In this document: in pieces, positions 22,695 to 36,230 of the stretch | Position numbering within the stretch: the first letter of the stretch is position 1 | Layout of the letters: the number at the start of each line of letters is the position of its first letter | From: Vigna angularis | Taxonomy: Eukaryota; Streptophyta; Magnoliopsida; Fabales; Fabaceae | DNA: 64,000 bases | NCBI RefSeq assembly: GCF_016808095.1 | Contig: NC_068972.1 | Location: forward strand, 3,981,001 to 4,045,000 | Direction: 5' to 3' | Made by a program: the position numbers and the translations under genes | Notes under the pieces: generated by a model | Database searches by the model: none | What the model saw: only the letters and a program-made list of their open reading frames with translations | Told to the model about the DNA's origin: nothing

Positions 22695-25600
22695 TCGATG
22701 TTTCTAAATACAGGCTTAATTACGTTTATTTTTCTCTAAAATTTAGAATGAGTGTGATTTGATCATAATTTTTTGTTTTACCCCTTAAAATTAACGCCTA
22801 TGATTTACTAAATTTGATTAAAAAAATAGAGTTTTTCGTGATTTCAAGTTTAGAATTTAAGATTAAAATTTTAGGGTTTAATATTGTTTTTATTAATCCA
22901 AATTTAGGAAAAAAATATTTCTTTTACTATAGGAAATTTTAAAAAAATAATAATTCGGGAGACTGATCCCGAATTATTTCAAAATATAAAAAGGATTAAA
23001 AAAATATAATTAGTTATGAGTGTCATAATTAGCTTCGATCAGTTACAGAATGTATTACTTCGTTCCTAGGTATAAGTTATATAACTAATTTCGTCAATTA
23101 AAAAAAGCTTAGTTTAGTTAGAGAACTAAATTTTCTTGTAATTAAAATAATTTCTAAGACTATCCTTAAATAATTAAGGTCTATAAAGAAACATAGGAAA
23201 ATTATGGTGAAGTTTAATTTAACCGTTACTACAATTCACGGCATTTTATTTATGAATTAAAATATTTAAAGATATTTTGATAAAAGTAATACCTACAAAT
23301 TAATTACATTAACGATTTAGATTAAAGTCATGTTAATATTGGATTGGATATTAAAATGGTATTAATCCTGGATTGGATTCATGTTTAAATTGTCTTCTAA
23401 AACTATTAAATTTTGTCAAAGAATATTTATACTATTATATAAAGGAGATTCACTTTTTTATATGCACATCTCATTTATCAATTATATCCTAAATAAGTAA
23501 ATTTTTTTAATTAAAATAATTATCTTATCAATTTTTTAATATTATTTTATATATATATATATATATATACTATTTTGATATGATCAGTAAAAATATTAGG
23601 ATAATGTAACTACTTATTAAGCACGTTTCCCATACGTTTTGTCCCGTTATAGTATAATAAATTTAACGGGTTGTCATTACTGTTTTCCTAATTAGTAAGT
23701 CCCTCAGTTTTTTCTTTTTTGGTTTAAATGTTTATATTTAAACAAATAGTTATATGATATTTTATTCGATAAAACTTACGTAGGTGTTGTTCTCTAATTA
23801 AATTTTGAATTTTACTTTGTTAATTTATTGATTTATATTTTATTAACTATACTGTTTTAGTTCTTCAATCAAACTTGAAGTCTTACTTAAACAAATACAT
23901 TTTATTAAATACTCAGTATATTGTCAAGATGAAAACGAATATGATTTGAGAACAATATCTAAAGTACTTATTACACAATGTATTCTCTTATTCCAACAAA
24001 ACTAGCGTACTTTATTATAAGTATAATTGATATTTTTTTCGAATAAATTCAGAGTTTTATCAATAAAGTATAAATGTATTGTATATTTTTGGAGTAAACA
24101 TTTAAAATCAATTAAAGGAAATTCCCTATTATATTTGTATTACAGTAGACCGTTTTTTTTTCTTCACAAAAGATACTATTATAAACAATAATTATTTTCT
24201 TAAAATACGTTGTTTCGATTCAAGTTAAATAAGTGATGTCATTAAGGTCAATTATTTTTTATTCAAAATATTGTTTATTTTAGAATGTGAAATTTTGTGA
24301 CGATTTTATCTTTAAATGATGTTTCGAAAATGAAATGAGTATTTAAGTTGTGGTGTAGGGTAATTTTTTGGTTGATGTATATTCATAAAAATTATTTCTA
24401 AAATTTATTTAACAGTGTAATTGAATTACTATTTATTTGGATAGTTTAAACATATTTCTTTTTTTAATAAGCGTCTATCAGCGTCCCATAAGTTTAGTTT
24501 TTTTTTTTTTTTTTAAAACCATAGATACTGCAGATTCTACATTATTATCACGGAATTAGATAGGTCTGTTGTTGTTGAGAGATTAAAACTTAGATAACAA
24601 ATTTGCTTGAATATCAGAGAAGGCGTTGACAAGCGTAGGGAGATCAAGGACAGAATTGAAGATTTATTGATAATAGGTTGAAATAAAAAATAAGAAATTT
24701 AGGTAGTTAAGATTGATGATGAAATCTGTTATATAAATAGTGGTTATAAAATTGTAAAATAACATGTGTTCACAAAAGGTGACATAAAAATCACATTATC
24801 GATTAAACTAAATTTTTTTATAAAAGAAACTAAATTGAACAGTATAAATATCTTTATTACTTAAAAAAATAATTAAGACTAAAATACAAACACCATTCTA
24901 ACTAGTTTTAGTATTTACAACTTGGATAAAAATAGGTCATCTGATATTCTCATTTTAGAGTGTACTGTATTACTTTTCACCATTCCATTCAGTTTTAGTA
25001 TTTACAATTTGTCTCAAAATAGGTTATCTGATATTCTCATTATGTACTGTACTACAAATACTTTTCTTTTTGGTACTTAAATAAATTAATATGTTGAGTA
25101 TTGGCCCAGTACAATCAGCTCACTCTTCATCTGATGTAATTCTTGAAAGTATAAGGCAATTTTAGTAAAATGGTATTAAATATATGTATATATTGTTTCC
25201 CTTAATCAATGTATAAAAATCTTAAATTGCAGATAACTTGGAAGGCATAAATTTATTACATATATAACTTTTGACCAAATCTCTACGTACAGTATACATT
25301 ATTAAATTATTAAAAAAAATATCTCAACTAAAAGACGATAATAAAAGCAAAATATTATACTGACAGATACTGTCCTCACAACATTAAATATTATATTAAT
25401 TAATAATTAAAGTATAATTGATAGTTACCATTAACATTTGAATCAATGGTTAAAAATGTTAATCGCATCAATAATTTGAACATTATCTTTCATTTTGTCT
25501 ACAGCCCGAAGAATATTTGTTCATATCATGTATAAATATGTGTAAAATAAATCAAGAATAGCGCACAAAAAATGTGTACTTACTAAAATTTAAAAGTGTG

Positions 25601-26309
25601 ATTGTGTTCCAGAAACACTGTAATAAGAAATGCGTAAATGACAATTATAGAATAAGCCACACTCAACTTTAACAGAAACCTTTGTAAGAAATTTAAACAG
25701 CGATATTCGGTGGTACAGCAGATGTGCATAATTGAAACTGTAGTATGAGAAAAGATATGTGGGTGGAATACACTGTTCAAGGTATTTGGAGAATCCACTA
25801 GTCCAAGTTAATAGAAATAATAGTATGACAAAACACATTGGCCCTTCAAAAAGCCAAAACTAAAGTGCAATTCGCGTTATCATCACATTGAAACTTGTTA
25901 AGCCAAACCATTTTCTGCTGCAAATTTGTTTCCTTATGCAACTTAAACACGTGGTTTTGTGTCTCTTGTTGTCTTATTAATGTTTTCAAAATTCAAAATC
26001 ACAAACCCAGCAAAATACAAATTCAATTCACGTGCTACAAGTGGAGAAAACTGTTGTTATGCTAACACAGGCGAAATTGGACAGATTTATATCAATTGTC
26101 AATATTAACAAAAGCATCAAATGTAACACAGGAAACACAGAAACCAACAAAATGCTGTAAATGATGCAGAAGTAGAATGTTGAAAACAATAGTTCATTTC
26201 CACCGAATGTAAACCAACAAGGAAAAATAAAAAGCTAAAAGCAATATTCCTCATGTTCAAAGCCATGTTACACTTTCAAATCCAATTTGTGCAGCAACCC
26301 AAACTTTCC
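22202..26309. other. AT-rich intergenic DNA between the LIM and CYSTM genes
   Basis: About 4.1 kb with no recognisable gene. It holds (TA)n tracts at 22,645-22,691 and near 23,550-23,570 and many A/T homopolymers. Short minus-strand frames near 25,590-25,838 have no domain and no codon bias. 24,940-25,050 contains a short imperfect repeat ('tcatctgatattctcatttt' type, twice). Confidence 0.6.
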
Positions 26310-27317
26310 TCAGAAACATGCATCCAACAGGCAACAGCAGCAGAGAGCAGCCAAGCTGCAACAATTAACAAATTCAAACAAATTAAGTCAAATCTTTAAT
26401 TTATACAAGAGGACTGATAATTTGGTATTTCACTCTCTCAAATCAGTTGACATTTCAAAGTCTTTGTTTATCATAAATTAATTAATCCCCACTTCAAAAA
26501 CAATCTGATTTGACACGCTATCAAGAGAATTTTCAATGCTTAATCAAGCATTTCTATAGCTAACCAACTAAAAAATAGTTTAACTTTATTAAATATAAGT
26601 ACTAATTGTACTAAATCGTGTTAAAGCAAATAACTATATAGATTATTTAGAAAAGCCACAGCTGGCGGACCCACCAAAAAAAATTACATCCAAAAAAAAT
26701 GACATCCGCTTCCAGTGACGTGCGGGTGAGAGAAAGAGAGATTAACAGAGACAAAGCATCTGCCGATAATGATAACCAAACAAGAGGGTAAAAGGCGAAC
26801 AATAGATGCGATGAGATGCACGCAACAGTAGTCAATCGAGTCAATCCCGATCTAAAATTCTGATTCACCCCGATCATCTTGACTATTTTAATTTTATAAT
26901 TTATTATCTAAAAAAAGAGAAAATTAGGAGAGAAAAACTCACCATCCTTCTAGACAACCAGGGCCAGTTGAAGACTGTTGAGGCGGCGGAGGCTGAGCGT
27001 ACTGAGGAGGTGCATAAGGAGGAGGATAGCCCTGCGCTGGATACCCCTGTGGAGGGTAGCCCTGTGGAGGGTACCCTGGAGGCGGGTAGGCGTCCTTCCC
27101 ATATTCCCCTGGCGGCGGGTAACCTATAGTCATAAAAAATCAGAAATCAGTGAAATGAAAAAGAAAAAGAAGCAATCGAGCAAGATAAAAGAACGTGCAA
27201 AAACTGAAAGATGGTTTGATGGAAGTAAATAAAAGAAAAAAAAAAGAAAATAAAGAGGGAAGGACCTTGGGGTGGAGGAACACCAACAGGTGGTTGCTGC
27301 TGGTTGTAATAACTCAT
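26310..27317 (-). CDS. CYSTM family small protein with XYPPX repeats (WIH-like)
   Basis: Three exons on the minus strand: 27,266-27,317, 26,943-27,123 and 26,310-26,355, with GT-AG introns; joined they encode 92 residues. The last exon is only 46 bp and encodes the diagnostic tail CLAALCCCCLLDACF, the cysteine-rich transmembrane (CYSTM) module that ends these proteins. The first 75 residues are Gln/Pro/Tyr-rich with YPPQGYPPQGYPAQGYPPPY-type repeats; the start is MSYYNQQQPPVGVPPPQG. CYSTM proteins are tail-anchored membrane proteins tied to stress responses; the Arabidopsis WIH1/WIH2 proteins, which this resembles, act in megaspore mother cell formation. Assignment to that subgroup rests on the N-terminal text and is inference. 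The 587-bp second intron hides the tail, so exon 2 read alone ends in a false stop. Without the tiny exon the membrane segment would be lost. Confidence 0.93.
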
Positions 27318-30300
27318 GGGAAAGGAGAAGAGAAACGATAGAGGGTGAATGGGAGTTTGTGTTTGTGAAAGGGAAGAAACAGAGGAGAGGGTATTTATTG
27401 AAATTGGAATTGGGATAGTGGGTGGGTTTTCCACCGAGGAGAGCTATTTCCTATGCATTCTTTCTCCTTTCTTTTCACTTTTATTATTATTTATGAAATT
27501 TTAAATAATTTAAATAATATAATAATGAATTATATGTTTGGTGAGGAACAGGAAGCAACGTGTCATGGTCACACGTCCTAGTCGAACCATAAATTGTTGG
27601 CTTCTGTAACTTTTTCTTATTCAATGTATTGTTTTACCATTTTTTTGTTCGCCTTTGGTATTGGGAATGGCTATATTCCGTGTCAAAAGCGTGTAAGCGA
27701 CTCTCCGTGCCATAACCTCTCTTATTTAATTTTCAGTTAAAATTTATTGTTATTTAATAGGATAAACAATATTGTTTATATACAATTTATAACTGTATAA
27801 AATATATAAAACCGACAAATAAATAAATAATATATTGCTTATATAAAATTATTATAATTTTAAAATATAGCAATAAAAAAGTCATTTTTAATATTTTAAT
27901 TACTATTATAACTTAAATTTATATATACATATTATAAAAAAAAGTTAGAAGATATGATAAAAGAGTATGTAATTTTTTTTTTAATATAAGAGTATATCTA
28001 TGTTTAGTGGTAAGAAGACACCTTTTCATGACAACAAAAAGCGCATTATAATGATATGATAAAAACATTATCTGATCATATTAGCACAATAAATAGTAAC
28101 AACCTGACGCAACAATTTATATTTATCTCATATAATATTTTGTTCTAACAAGTCTCTGTTTTTTTTCTTTTCAAGTTAAAGTTAATTTGCTATCTAACAA
28201 AACAATTTATATATTTTCGTTGAATTATTTAGTCATCAACATTTTTACTTGAATCTTTCGATTTCTTTTTACACAAAAAAAATTAATATATAAATAAAAA
28301 TATATTTTTTAAATTTTAATCAATTTCATATATTTATCTCTCTCAATTTTATATGTGTTTACAAAAAAAATTACCACTCCTAAAATATATTTTGATGACC
28401 CATCACTAATCCTAAGATACTGTTAAAAAAAATTAACTAAAAATTACTGTTATTTTTACGTTATTAGTATATGAGTAGTTTTAAAAAAAATAAAAATTTG
28501 AATAAAGTAAAATTATAAATAGCATCCTAATAGTTTATTTAAATTTTTTTTCTAAAAATATCTATATAATAATAATAAGTTTAAATGATAAAACCTATAA
28601 TAACAATAAAGGAAATATCATAGAATAATATTTAGCTTTTTTTTTTTTACTGATAACAAGAATAATAACAAAATAAGATATTGTATTCAAAAATGTATTT
28701 CTAGTCCCAACAGGTCCCCCTTTCTTTTAGAACTGGGTTCCTTCTCTCTGTTTTAGTCTTTGTCTTCTTCCGTCAACGTTTTTGCTTAAAAACAAAATAA
28801 ATATATATATTTTTTAATAAATCATAAGTTTCCTAACCAATAACAGATGGAAGCTGATCAAAGAAATTTAAATTTCAAATGTAAATTTGTTCAAAAGAAG
28901 TATAAAAGAATTTGAATTCTTCTAGAAAAATTGACTTGACTCATTTAAAGTATTATTTTAATAACTTGAACAGATGGAAAAACATTTATATGAGGATACC
29001 AAGTAATTTGTGGCAGCTGTATAGATGGGTGACTATTGTCATGATCATGAAAAAAATTTATTCTTTTAAATATAAGTATGATTTAAACTAATTCACTTAA
29101 TCTAAAAATTAAATGAGTTTTAACTATATTTAAAATGAGTTGATTCATAATATACAGTTATATCTTTTTATTGTTTTTTATCTTTTTTATATAATTTTAT
29201 TATAATTATTTATTATTTCTAATGACAATAGTTTATAATTTTATATTTTTAAAAATTAAAATATTGTTTGATAATGTTTGAATATTTAAATATTTAATTT
29301 ATTCACTTGTTCACTTATATAATAAGTTAACACCTTTTTTTTCAATCACTGTTTGAAGGAAGAGATAAACCCAATCAGAGTAAGAAATACCAGAATGAAT
29401 GGGGACGTAAGAGAAATTAAAAGATAAGGGAGAGAAGAACACACATAAACATACACATTTCATCACATGGCAAGTGTCACTTAAAATAAAATTAATGTAG
29501 TTAGGTGATGAATGTTTCATTCATTTATTTCTAAAATATAGGACCGAATATAATCAAAGTAGATGAATTTCAAGTTTGTGTTATAATATAAAGACTAAAA
29601 ATATAATTAACTATAAAAAATTATTAAAATAACAAAATATCATTAAATGACTTATTATCTACATAATCCATCAACTCCTAATTATAAAAAAAAAATTAAA
29701 AAAACCAGTCAATTTGAACAGATCCATTTTTACCTCAACATTTAGTAAATTAATCCTTGTAAGTTATATATATAACATTATCAAAAGAATGTTAGATTTT
29801 AAAAAGAGAGACATGAACCACATTCAATAAGTTATGAAGGAATCTATATAAAAAAACAAAACATTACCTTTGATCCAAAACTTTAATCCATCTACATATA
29901 TGATTCATTTAAACATTTTTATTAAATATGAAACTTTAAACTTATCTTAAATTTCTAACAAATATTTTAAAATACTATGTGAATTTTCAACAATCAAAAT
30001 AAATCTATAAGAACAAGTAATTCAAAAATATTTAAACTTCATTCACTTAAAATACTTAATATAATAACTTTTATATATAATCATCAAATGATCATTTACT
30101 TCATGAAATGTTTTAAGCGAAATCAACTAACAATTTTCTAAAATTAAACTATACTAACTTCCAAAAATTTATTGAATTAGAGTATACGAAACTAATGACT
30201 AATATATTTAATTTCTGTTACCACTAGGAAGGTATTTATATACTATTTACCATTTATTCCATTCATCTCATTAATTCTCATATAATAGATCAAACACTAA

Positions 30301-32741
30301 AGAATATAGAAAATTTAATGAAATAAAATAATAAAAGTAATAAAGATTACATTCAATGTTCAAATCATATTTAATATTATTAAAAAAGAAATGAAAAAAA
30401 ATAAAAATATAATTTAAGAGTCATATAATTTAGATGATATTTTTTAATAGAGTATACTCTCACTTAAACATCAACTAATTACTTAAATAGTATAAAAGTA
30501 TATATTTTTCTTTAATTAGTAATTTATTTTCTATATTTAGTCTTGTGATTCATTTTTATTTTTATGTGTTTTTTTTCAATTGAGTGTCAATATGTTTTAA
30601 ATAATGTTTATTTTGTCTCAGGTTAAATTAAGGTTTATATATTTTTGAAATGTATTATATGTCAAAATTTGTGTCATCTTTTATCTTGAAATTATTTTAG
30701 TTTGACTCATAACAAATTTTATAGGTTGATACGTAATATCTTACATATAGTATAGTTTAACAAATGAAATATTATTAATTTTGACACATGACATCTTCTA
30801 GACGTCGTTAGTAATTCTATTTAAAAAAATATTGTGGTTGAATTAAGTAAAAGAAAAAATCACAAATGATCATATAATTAAATATTAGAATCAAATTACT
30901 AGTATATATTAAACATAATTATATTTTAAAAAAATAATATTATTGTAATAAATGTGTTACAAAAATATTTTATTAAGATATACAAGGTATTATAATTATA
31001 TTTCAAATCAATGTATTAAAATTTAGAATCAATTTCATTAATGCAACTTGAATAAAAAAAATATATGTATATTTTAAAAATATTCAAAATTATGTTTTAA
31101 AAGTACCAAATGATTTATTGGACCAAGCTGTGTTGGATGGCTCATTTAATTGTTGTACCTCTCATAACCTTGATAATAACTCAATTCATTGATAATTTGT
31201 TAGTTAAGTATGCAGCTTCAAATTAGGAACGGTCTCTTGATAAATTTAGAAAATCAACCATAAGTGTGAACAAATATTCTTAAAAGTTTATATATATCTT
31301 TGTGTCCATGTCAACTCAAATACAAGTTTAAATTCAAAAAGAATCTTCCAAAACTATGTATGTAAGCTTTTATCTTATAGTTTTTTGTTTTCTTTTTAAT
31401 AAATCCGCCTCACAAAACTCTAGTTCATATAAATTTAGTTTATATATAAAAGAATATCTCATTTTTTGCCTAATTCAATTTGATACAAGATTTTATACTA
31501 ATAAACTAGTTTCCTAAAATAGACTTATTCAACAATTCTTAGCAATTTAGTAAGATTCCTAACATACAAATAATGTATCTCAATATACAACATTTTAGTG
31601 TTGTAAGCATAATCTAATTTAAACATCAACCATTCCATTATTAAGAATTCACGAGCATTTACATTACGAGTATAATCTAATGCAATTTCATTAGCTTTCA
31701 AGTTCAATATGATATAATGAAAATTATAAATAAATATAGTTTTCTTTATATGGAGTTTTATTGTATAAGATATACGCTCGGAAAAGAATATTAAAAAACT
31801 AATGTTAAATTGTTTTGTTTTTTGGCATTAATAAAAGAAGAAGAAGCAAACAAACACATAGTAAAGCACACAAACTTAAGATAAAACATTTTCTATTGTT
31901 ATAATATTGAAATATATCAAATCGGATAAGTAATAAAGTGAAAAATCTATATTTTATATTTTTAAAAGCCTTGGATGCAGACATTGTTTCCTAATAAACT
32001 TAGGTGCGTTTAATGAAACTATAATTATTATTATTATTAAGGTTAATAACTTTGAAACAATGAATTTTAATAAGATAAATCTAAATTCTAGAAAATAATT
32101 AAATTTATGAAATTAACGATAGGATAGAAACTTCACCTAGATTAGAATTCATGTTTCATTTCCAAATGATATATTTCCAACTTTTACTCTGATATTAAGA
32201 CTCTAAGTTAACAAATTCCAATTTTTAGGAGAAGTATAAACCTTATTAATAAAAACTCCAATCACTAAGTTTTTTTTTTTATCAAAAGTTTCCATTAAAA
32301 TCAAATGTTTAAAATAATTAATTAATAAAACTCTATGTCTAAAAGTAAAATCTATTAGTTATTCTATCCTGATCAAGATTATAAATTATTTCTCAATAAT
32401 CAAATACCCACAAATAAACAATCACCAATAATGCAATTAAAAAGGAGAATATAACACGAGTAATTGAAAAAAAGTATATGATATAACAAAAATCATAAAA
32501 AATAAAGATACAATATATTGAACCTCGATGAATAAGGGAGTTAGTTATTTCTAAACATTTTGAACATTAGAAAAGAAAAAAAAATGATAAAAATAAAACC
32601 TCCATAATATGCCTGTGGTGTTTTTCTCTTATGACTAGTTTTATATTTCCCATGTACATTTTTAGTTCATGACACACTTCTTTAATAAATCTTGCAATAT
32701 TCACTTGCGGGGTCAAATAGAGTCGTTGAATGACTTGACCA
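27318..32741. other. AT-rich intergenic DNA upstream of CYSTM
   Basis: The first 120 bp next to the CYSTM start (pyrimidine-rich on the minus strand) are probably its leader and promoter. Beyond that, 5.3 kb are very AT-rich with many poly-A/T runs and no recognisable gene, RNA or element. Short frames here (for example 29,311-29,520 and 31,525-31,707 minus) show no domain. Confidence 0.6.
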
Positions 32742-33424
32742 CAACTTGTAAGGACCGTATATTAGAAAAGAAAATGTGGTGGAGGTGGGCCCCATGTGGG
32801 CAGCTGAGCATGTGAAGTGGTGGGAGCATCCTTTGATGTTTGGCATGGTAGGGAAGAGCTTCACGGGACAAGTTGAAGAGCTTCACGGGACAACTGTTGA
32901 AGAGGTGGGGGAGAAGTTTTATATGGGCAGCAGGCTTAAGAGTCTCACCACCTGGAAGCATGCTGGACGCTGTTGTGCATGGAACGCTTCTCCTCTTTGC
33001 TGGCTGCACCTTGCGTGAACCGTGAGCAAGGTGATGATCAACTTCTCCTTACAGCCGTGACAGTCTGAGCTTGGGTGTGGCAGCTGCTGCTTGCTGCATA
33101 AGGAAGGAACATAAAGAAATGAGCAAGAAGAGAGGATGGAAGGAGGAAAAGCCGAGATGAAGGAAGAGAGTTTGAAAGTTGCTGGGAGAGAAGAAGTGAA
33201 GAACTTTGGAGTTGGAAGGAGATCCAGACGCTTGTATTTCTAGGTTCAAGATTGCTAGGAGGTCTTCAAGAGGTAAGGGGAGCTAGATATTTTGCGTTTT
33301 GATTGTTGAATTATACTATGTTTGGTGCAAATCTGAGAATTTTGGGAGTGAAAACGGGTTTCTGCGTTTTCTGGAAAAACCTGTGATTCTGCATAATCTG
33401 CAGAATCGCGTTTGTCCAATTTGG

Positions 33425-33915
33425 TCTCAAATTGAACGTTCGTCCAACTTGACGAATTGAACGTTCGTCCCGCCAAATTATCTGAGCGTTCGTCTAGTTT
33501 TTGAGGACGCTCGTCCAGCGTGACCTTGTGAACGTTCGGTATTTTCTGAACGTTCGATTTTTTATATGTATTTTGATGAGCGTTCGTCCGAAACGGCGAC
33601 GTTCGTCCACGTTGTTGAGTGAGCGTTCGTGCATAAGAGTGTAGTGTTCGTTCATGCGTTAGAATTATTTATACGTTCGTCCATTCGTCCAAACCAAGCG
33701 TTCGTCCAAAATGATCAGCATGGAGCGTTCGTCCAGTTTGAGCGTTCGTCCAGAGAGCGTTCGTCCTTGATTTCATCTGCGAGCGTTCGTCCATATTGCT
33801 TAGACAACGTTCGTTCATTTTGTTTTGTTGACGATCGTCCAAGAGTGTTCGGCCTGTTGCAAGTGGCGTTCGTCCAGAAACGTACGTCCCATAGTGTTGA
33901 GTGAATAGTACTCGT
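33425..33915. repeat. Array of GTTCGTCC motifs inside the solo LTR
   Basis: About eleven exact GTTCGTCC octamers and a similar number of one-base variants (GTTCGTCT, GCTCGTCC, GTTCGTGC, GTTCGTTC, GTACGTCC) occur in about 490 bp, usually as GAGCGTTCGTCCA. Spacing is irregular, about 10-50 bp, so this is not a simple tandem repeat. Each motif carries CpGs, giving a CpG-dense block in AT-rich DNA. Confidence 0.85.
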
Positions 33916-34223
33916 CCAAATAGTATTTTACAAATATGTTGAATTTTAAGTTCCTTTGCTTTTAGATTGAATTATGTGTACCAATGTTTGGAATATTATC
34001 TATGACATGAATTATGTGAATGTATGAAATATGTTGGAATTGTTGGGATAATATGATAGTATCTGATTATTCATAATTGGGGTTAAGGTTCAATGTAACA
34101 GTAAGTTATGTTATTTAAATATTTCGGTTACAATTTATGAATATATGATCAAAAGTGAATGATGAACTATATATGAGATGAAATGAAAGTATGAATGATT
34201 AAATGAGCGTTCCAAGGAGGAAT

Positions 34224-34694
34224 GACTCAGAATTTGACTATTGAGATTTGTAAAGTATAATGTGGGAAGCTTAGCCGGTTGTTCATCCTGATGTTCCGTG
34301 AGTACTCGTCCTCACGTAGAGGGGGTACGTCATGTGTGGGAACGGCAGGAGGTCCTAGTCCTAGGGTATCTGGACAGATAGGACTAACCTCGGGTGGCAG
34401 CTGATGACAGTTCCAGTTACTACATCACCCGGGTGCACGAACACCGAAGCTACACAGAGACTCAGAATTTGATTATTGAGATTTGTAAAGAATGAATGTG
34501 GGAAGCTTAGCCGGTTGTTCATCCTGATGTTCCGTGAGTACTCGTCCTCACGTAGAGGGGAGTACGTCATGTGTGGGAACGGCAGGAGGTCCTAGTCCTA
34601 GGGTATCGGGACAGATAGGACTAACCTCGGGTGGCAGCTGATGAGAGTTCCAGTTACTACATCACCCGAGTGCACGAACATCGAAGCTACACAG
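34224..34694. repeat. 235-bp direct tandem repeat inside the solo LTR
   Basis: Copy 1 is 34,224-34,458 and copy 2 34,459-34,694, near identical; they differ by a few substitutions and single-base indels. Each contains 'aagcttagccggttgttcat', 'ctcacgtagagggg' and 'acatcacccgggtgcacgaa'-like text. The duplication is probably internal to the LTR family. Confidence 0.93.
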
Positions 34695-35277
34695 AATTCA
34701 TTCTAGTCCGGACGAGTCTGTCTATGAAGTAATGAGTCGGTCTATAAAGTAACAAGTCGGGGTATAAAGTAACAAGTATTGTAATGTTGGTTTACCATGT
34801 TTGGATGACTTTGGCATGTTGTATGAGTGGGTGGAATTATGATTTAATGAATATGCTCTAATTGTTCTTTTATACGAATCTAAGTATGATAACATTGAAT
34901 TTAACTGTTCTATCTGTACAACATGTTTTTATATCTAGCTCACCCTTGCATTGTTTTTGTTATGTGCTGTCTGGGTATGTTTCTTTGGCGATGATCATCC
35001 ACTTGGATGGGAGCAGATGTTGTCGCGGAGTTTCCTTTGGAGCAAGAGCTGGAGGTTACTGATTTCGCAGGATAATCTCCTTAGAATTTATTGATTGAAC
35101 ACTTGTAGTGTTCAATCCTTTCAAATGTTCAGGTTTGAATTTCCAGTTTCTTTTATTTCTGGATGACTGTAATATCACATTTAATTACACGTCATACTCC
35201 GACTGTTCTCTATATTTGAATGTTAACGCCCTTATTATATAATATTGATTATTATATAATTGGGATGTTACACAACT

Positions 35278-36230
35278 CATTAGACGAATTTGCATACCTT
35301 ATTAAACGAATTAAGTTGAACTTAGTGAGATTTAAAAACCAAATATTTTTGTTTTCAAAATCATTCCATAAATAAAAACCAAATACTTATATTTTTATAA
35401 TTATTTAATTAAACCTTAGTTATTTGAAAAGAAATAAATGAAAAAAGAGATAAAAATGAGCAAGAAAAACTAATTATAATGACAATCATCACCTACTTTT
35501 ATGCAAGTCATAATAAAAGAAAAAAAATAAAAAAATGACTCCAAAAAAAAGCTTAGACACTTTAAGTTTTTTCTTGACTATTATGAAAGTTCAAAGGAAA
35601 TGAGGAAAGAAAACTTATTTGAATTTAATAATGTGATACAATCTCTTTATACTCTTTGTACTATATTAATTAACACATAAGTTATTTGAAAATATACGTG
35701 GTTACTTTTTTTAATATTTGGAACACATTATACATAAATGTATAAGAATTCACGTAGTACATTGCATATGATGTCAAGAATTATTTCATAATATATTATA
35801 TAAATTTTTATATATAAAAAAATTAAATATATTTTTAATTTCTAAATTTTTAAGTGAAATAAAAATTAGTTTATGTATTAAATTTTGATATAATCTAATT
35901 ATCAAACTTAAAAAATGAATATACATGATTTTCTTATCTCAATCACATCAAATCTTTTTTACGTTAAACGCGTTTCTAGATAATGTTTGAATTATTTTTA
36001 CGTTTTAATAACTTATAATTCAAATGTCAATATGGAAGATTATTGAACAAGTGTAACAAAATTAAAGTTGTTATATTAAAAGTATTGTGATAATTTATTT
36101 TTAAAATTTGAGAATCGAAACGTATCTAAGTTTATAAAAAAATAAATTTTAATTTATCATTAAAATTTATAAACTAAAAACATATATAATCTTATAAAAA
36201 ATAATAATATACCATATTAATTTCTCTGGT
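35278..36230. other. AT-rich intergenic DNA
   Basis: Nothing recognisable beyond poly-A/T runs; no gene or element boundaries seen. Confidence 0.5.

Larger units (their letters stand above)
32742..35277 (+). mobile_element. Solo LTR, 2,526 bp, with 5-bp target duplication
   Basis: The element runs from 32,747 (TGTAAGGACCG) to 35,272 (GGGATGTTACA). It begins TG, ends CA, and has the 5-bp inverted termini TGTAA/TTACA. The host pentamer CAACT stands on both sides (32,742-32,746 and 35,273-35,277). The sequence is notably richer in GC than its surroundings. No second LTR, primer binding site, gag or pol is inside, so it is a solo LTR left after recombination between the two LTRs. Its length fits a large Ty3-type or unclassified plant retrotransposon; superfamily is not decidable from the LTR alone. 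Orientation is arbitrary. Two internal repeats are listed separately. Open frames within it (32,776-33,018 plus and others) are taken as chance. Confidence 0.85.

Noticed and set aside
32776..33018. Tryptophan-rich plus frame and overlapping minus frames
   Set aside because: Inside the solo LTR, which is richer in GC, so chance frames are longer; no retroviral domain.
33629..33904. 91-codon frame in the solo LTR
   Set aside because: It is the translation of the GTTCGTCC motif array (repeated SFVQ/RSS text) and has no known domain.
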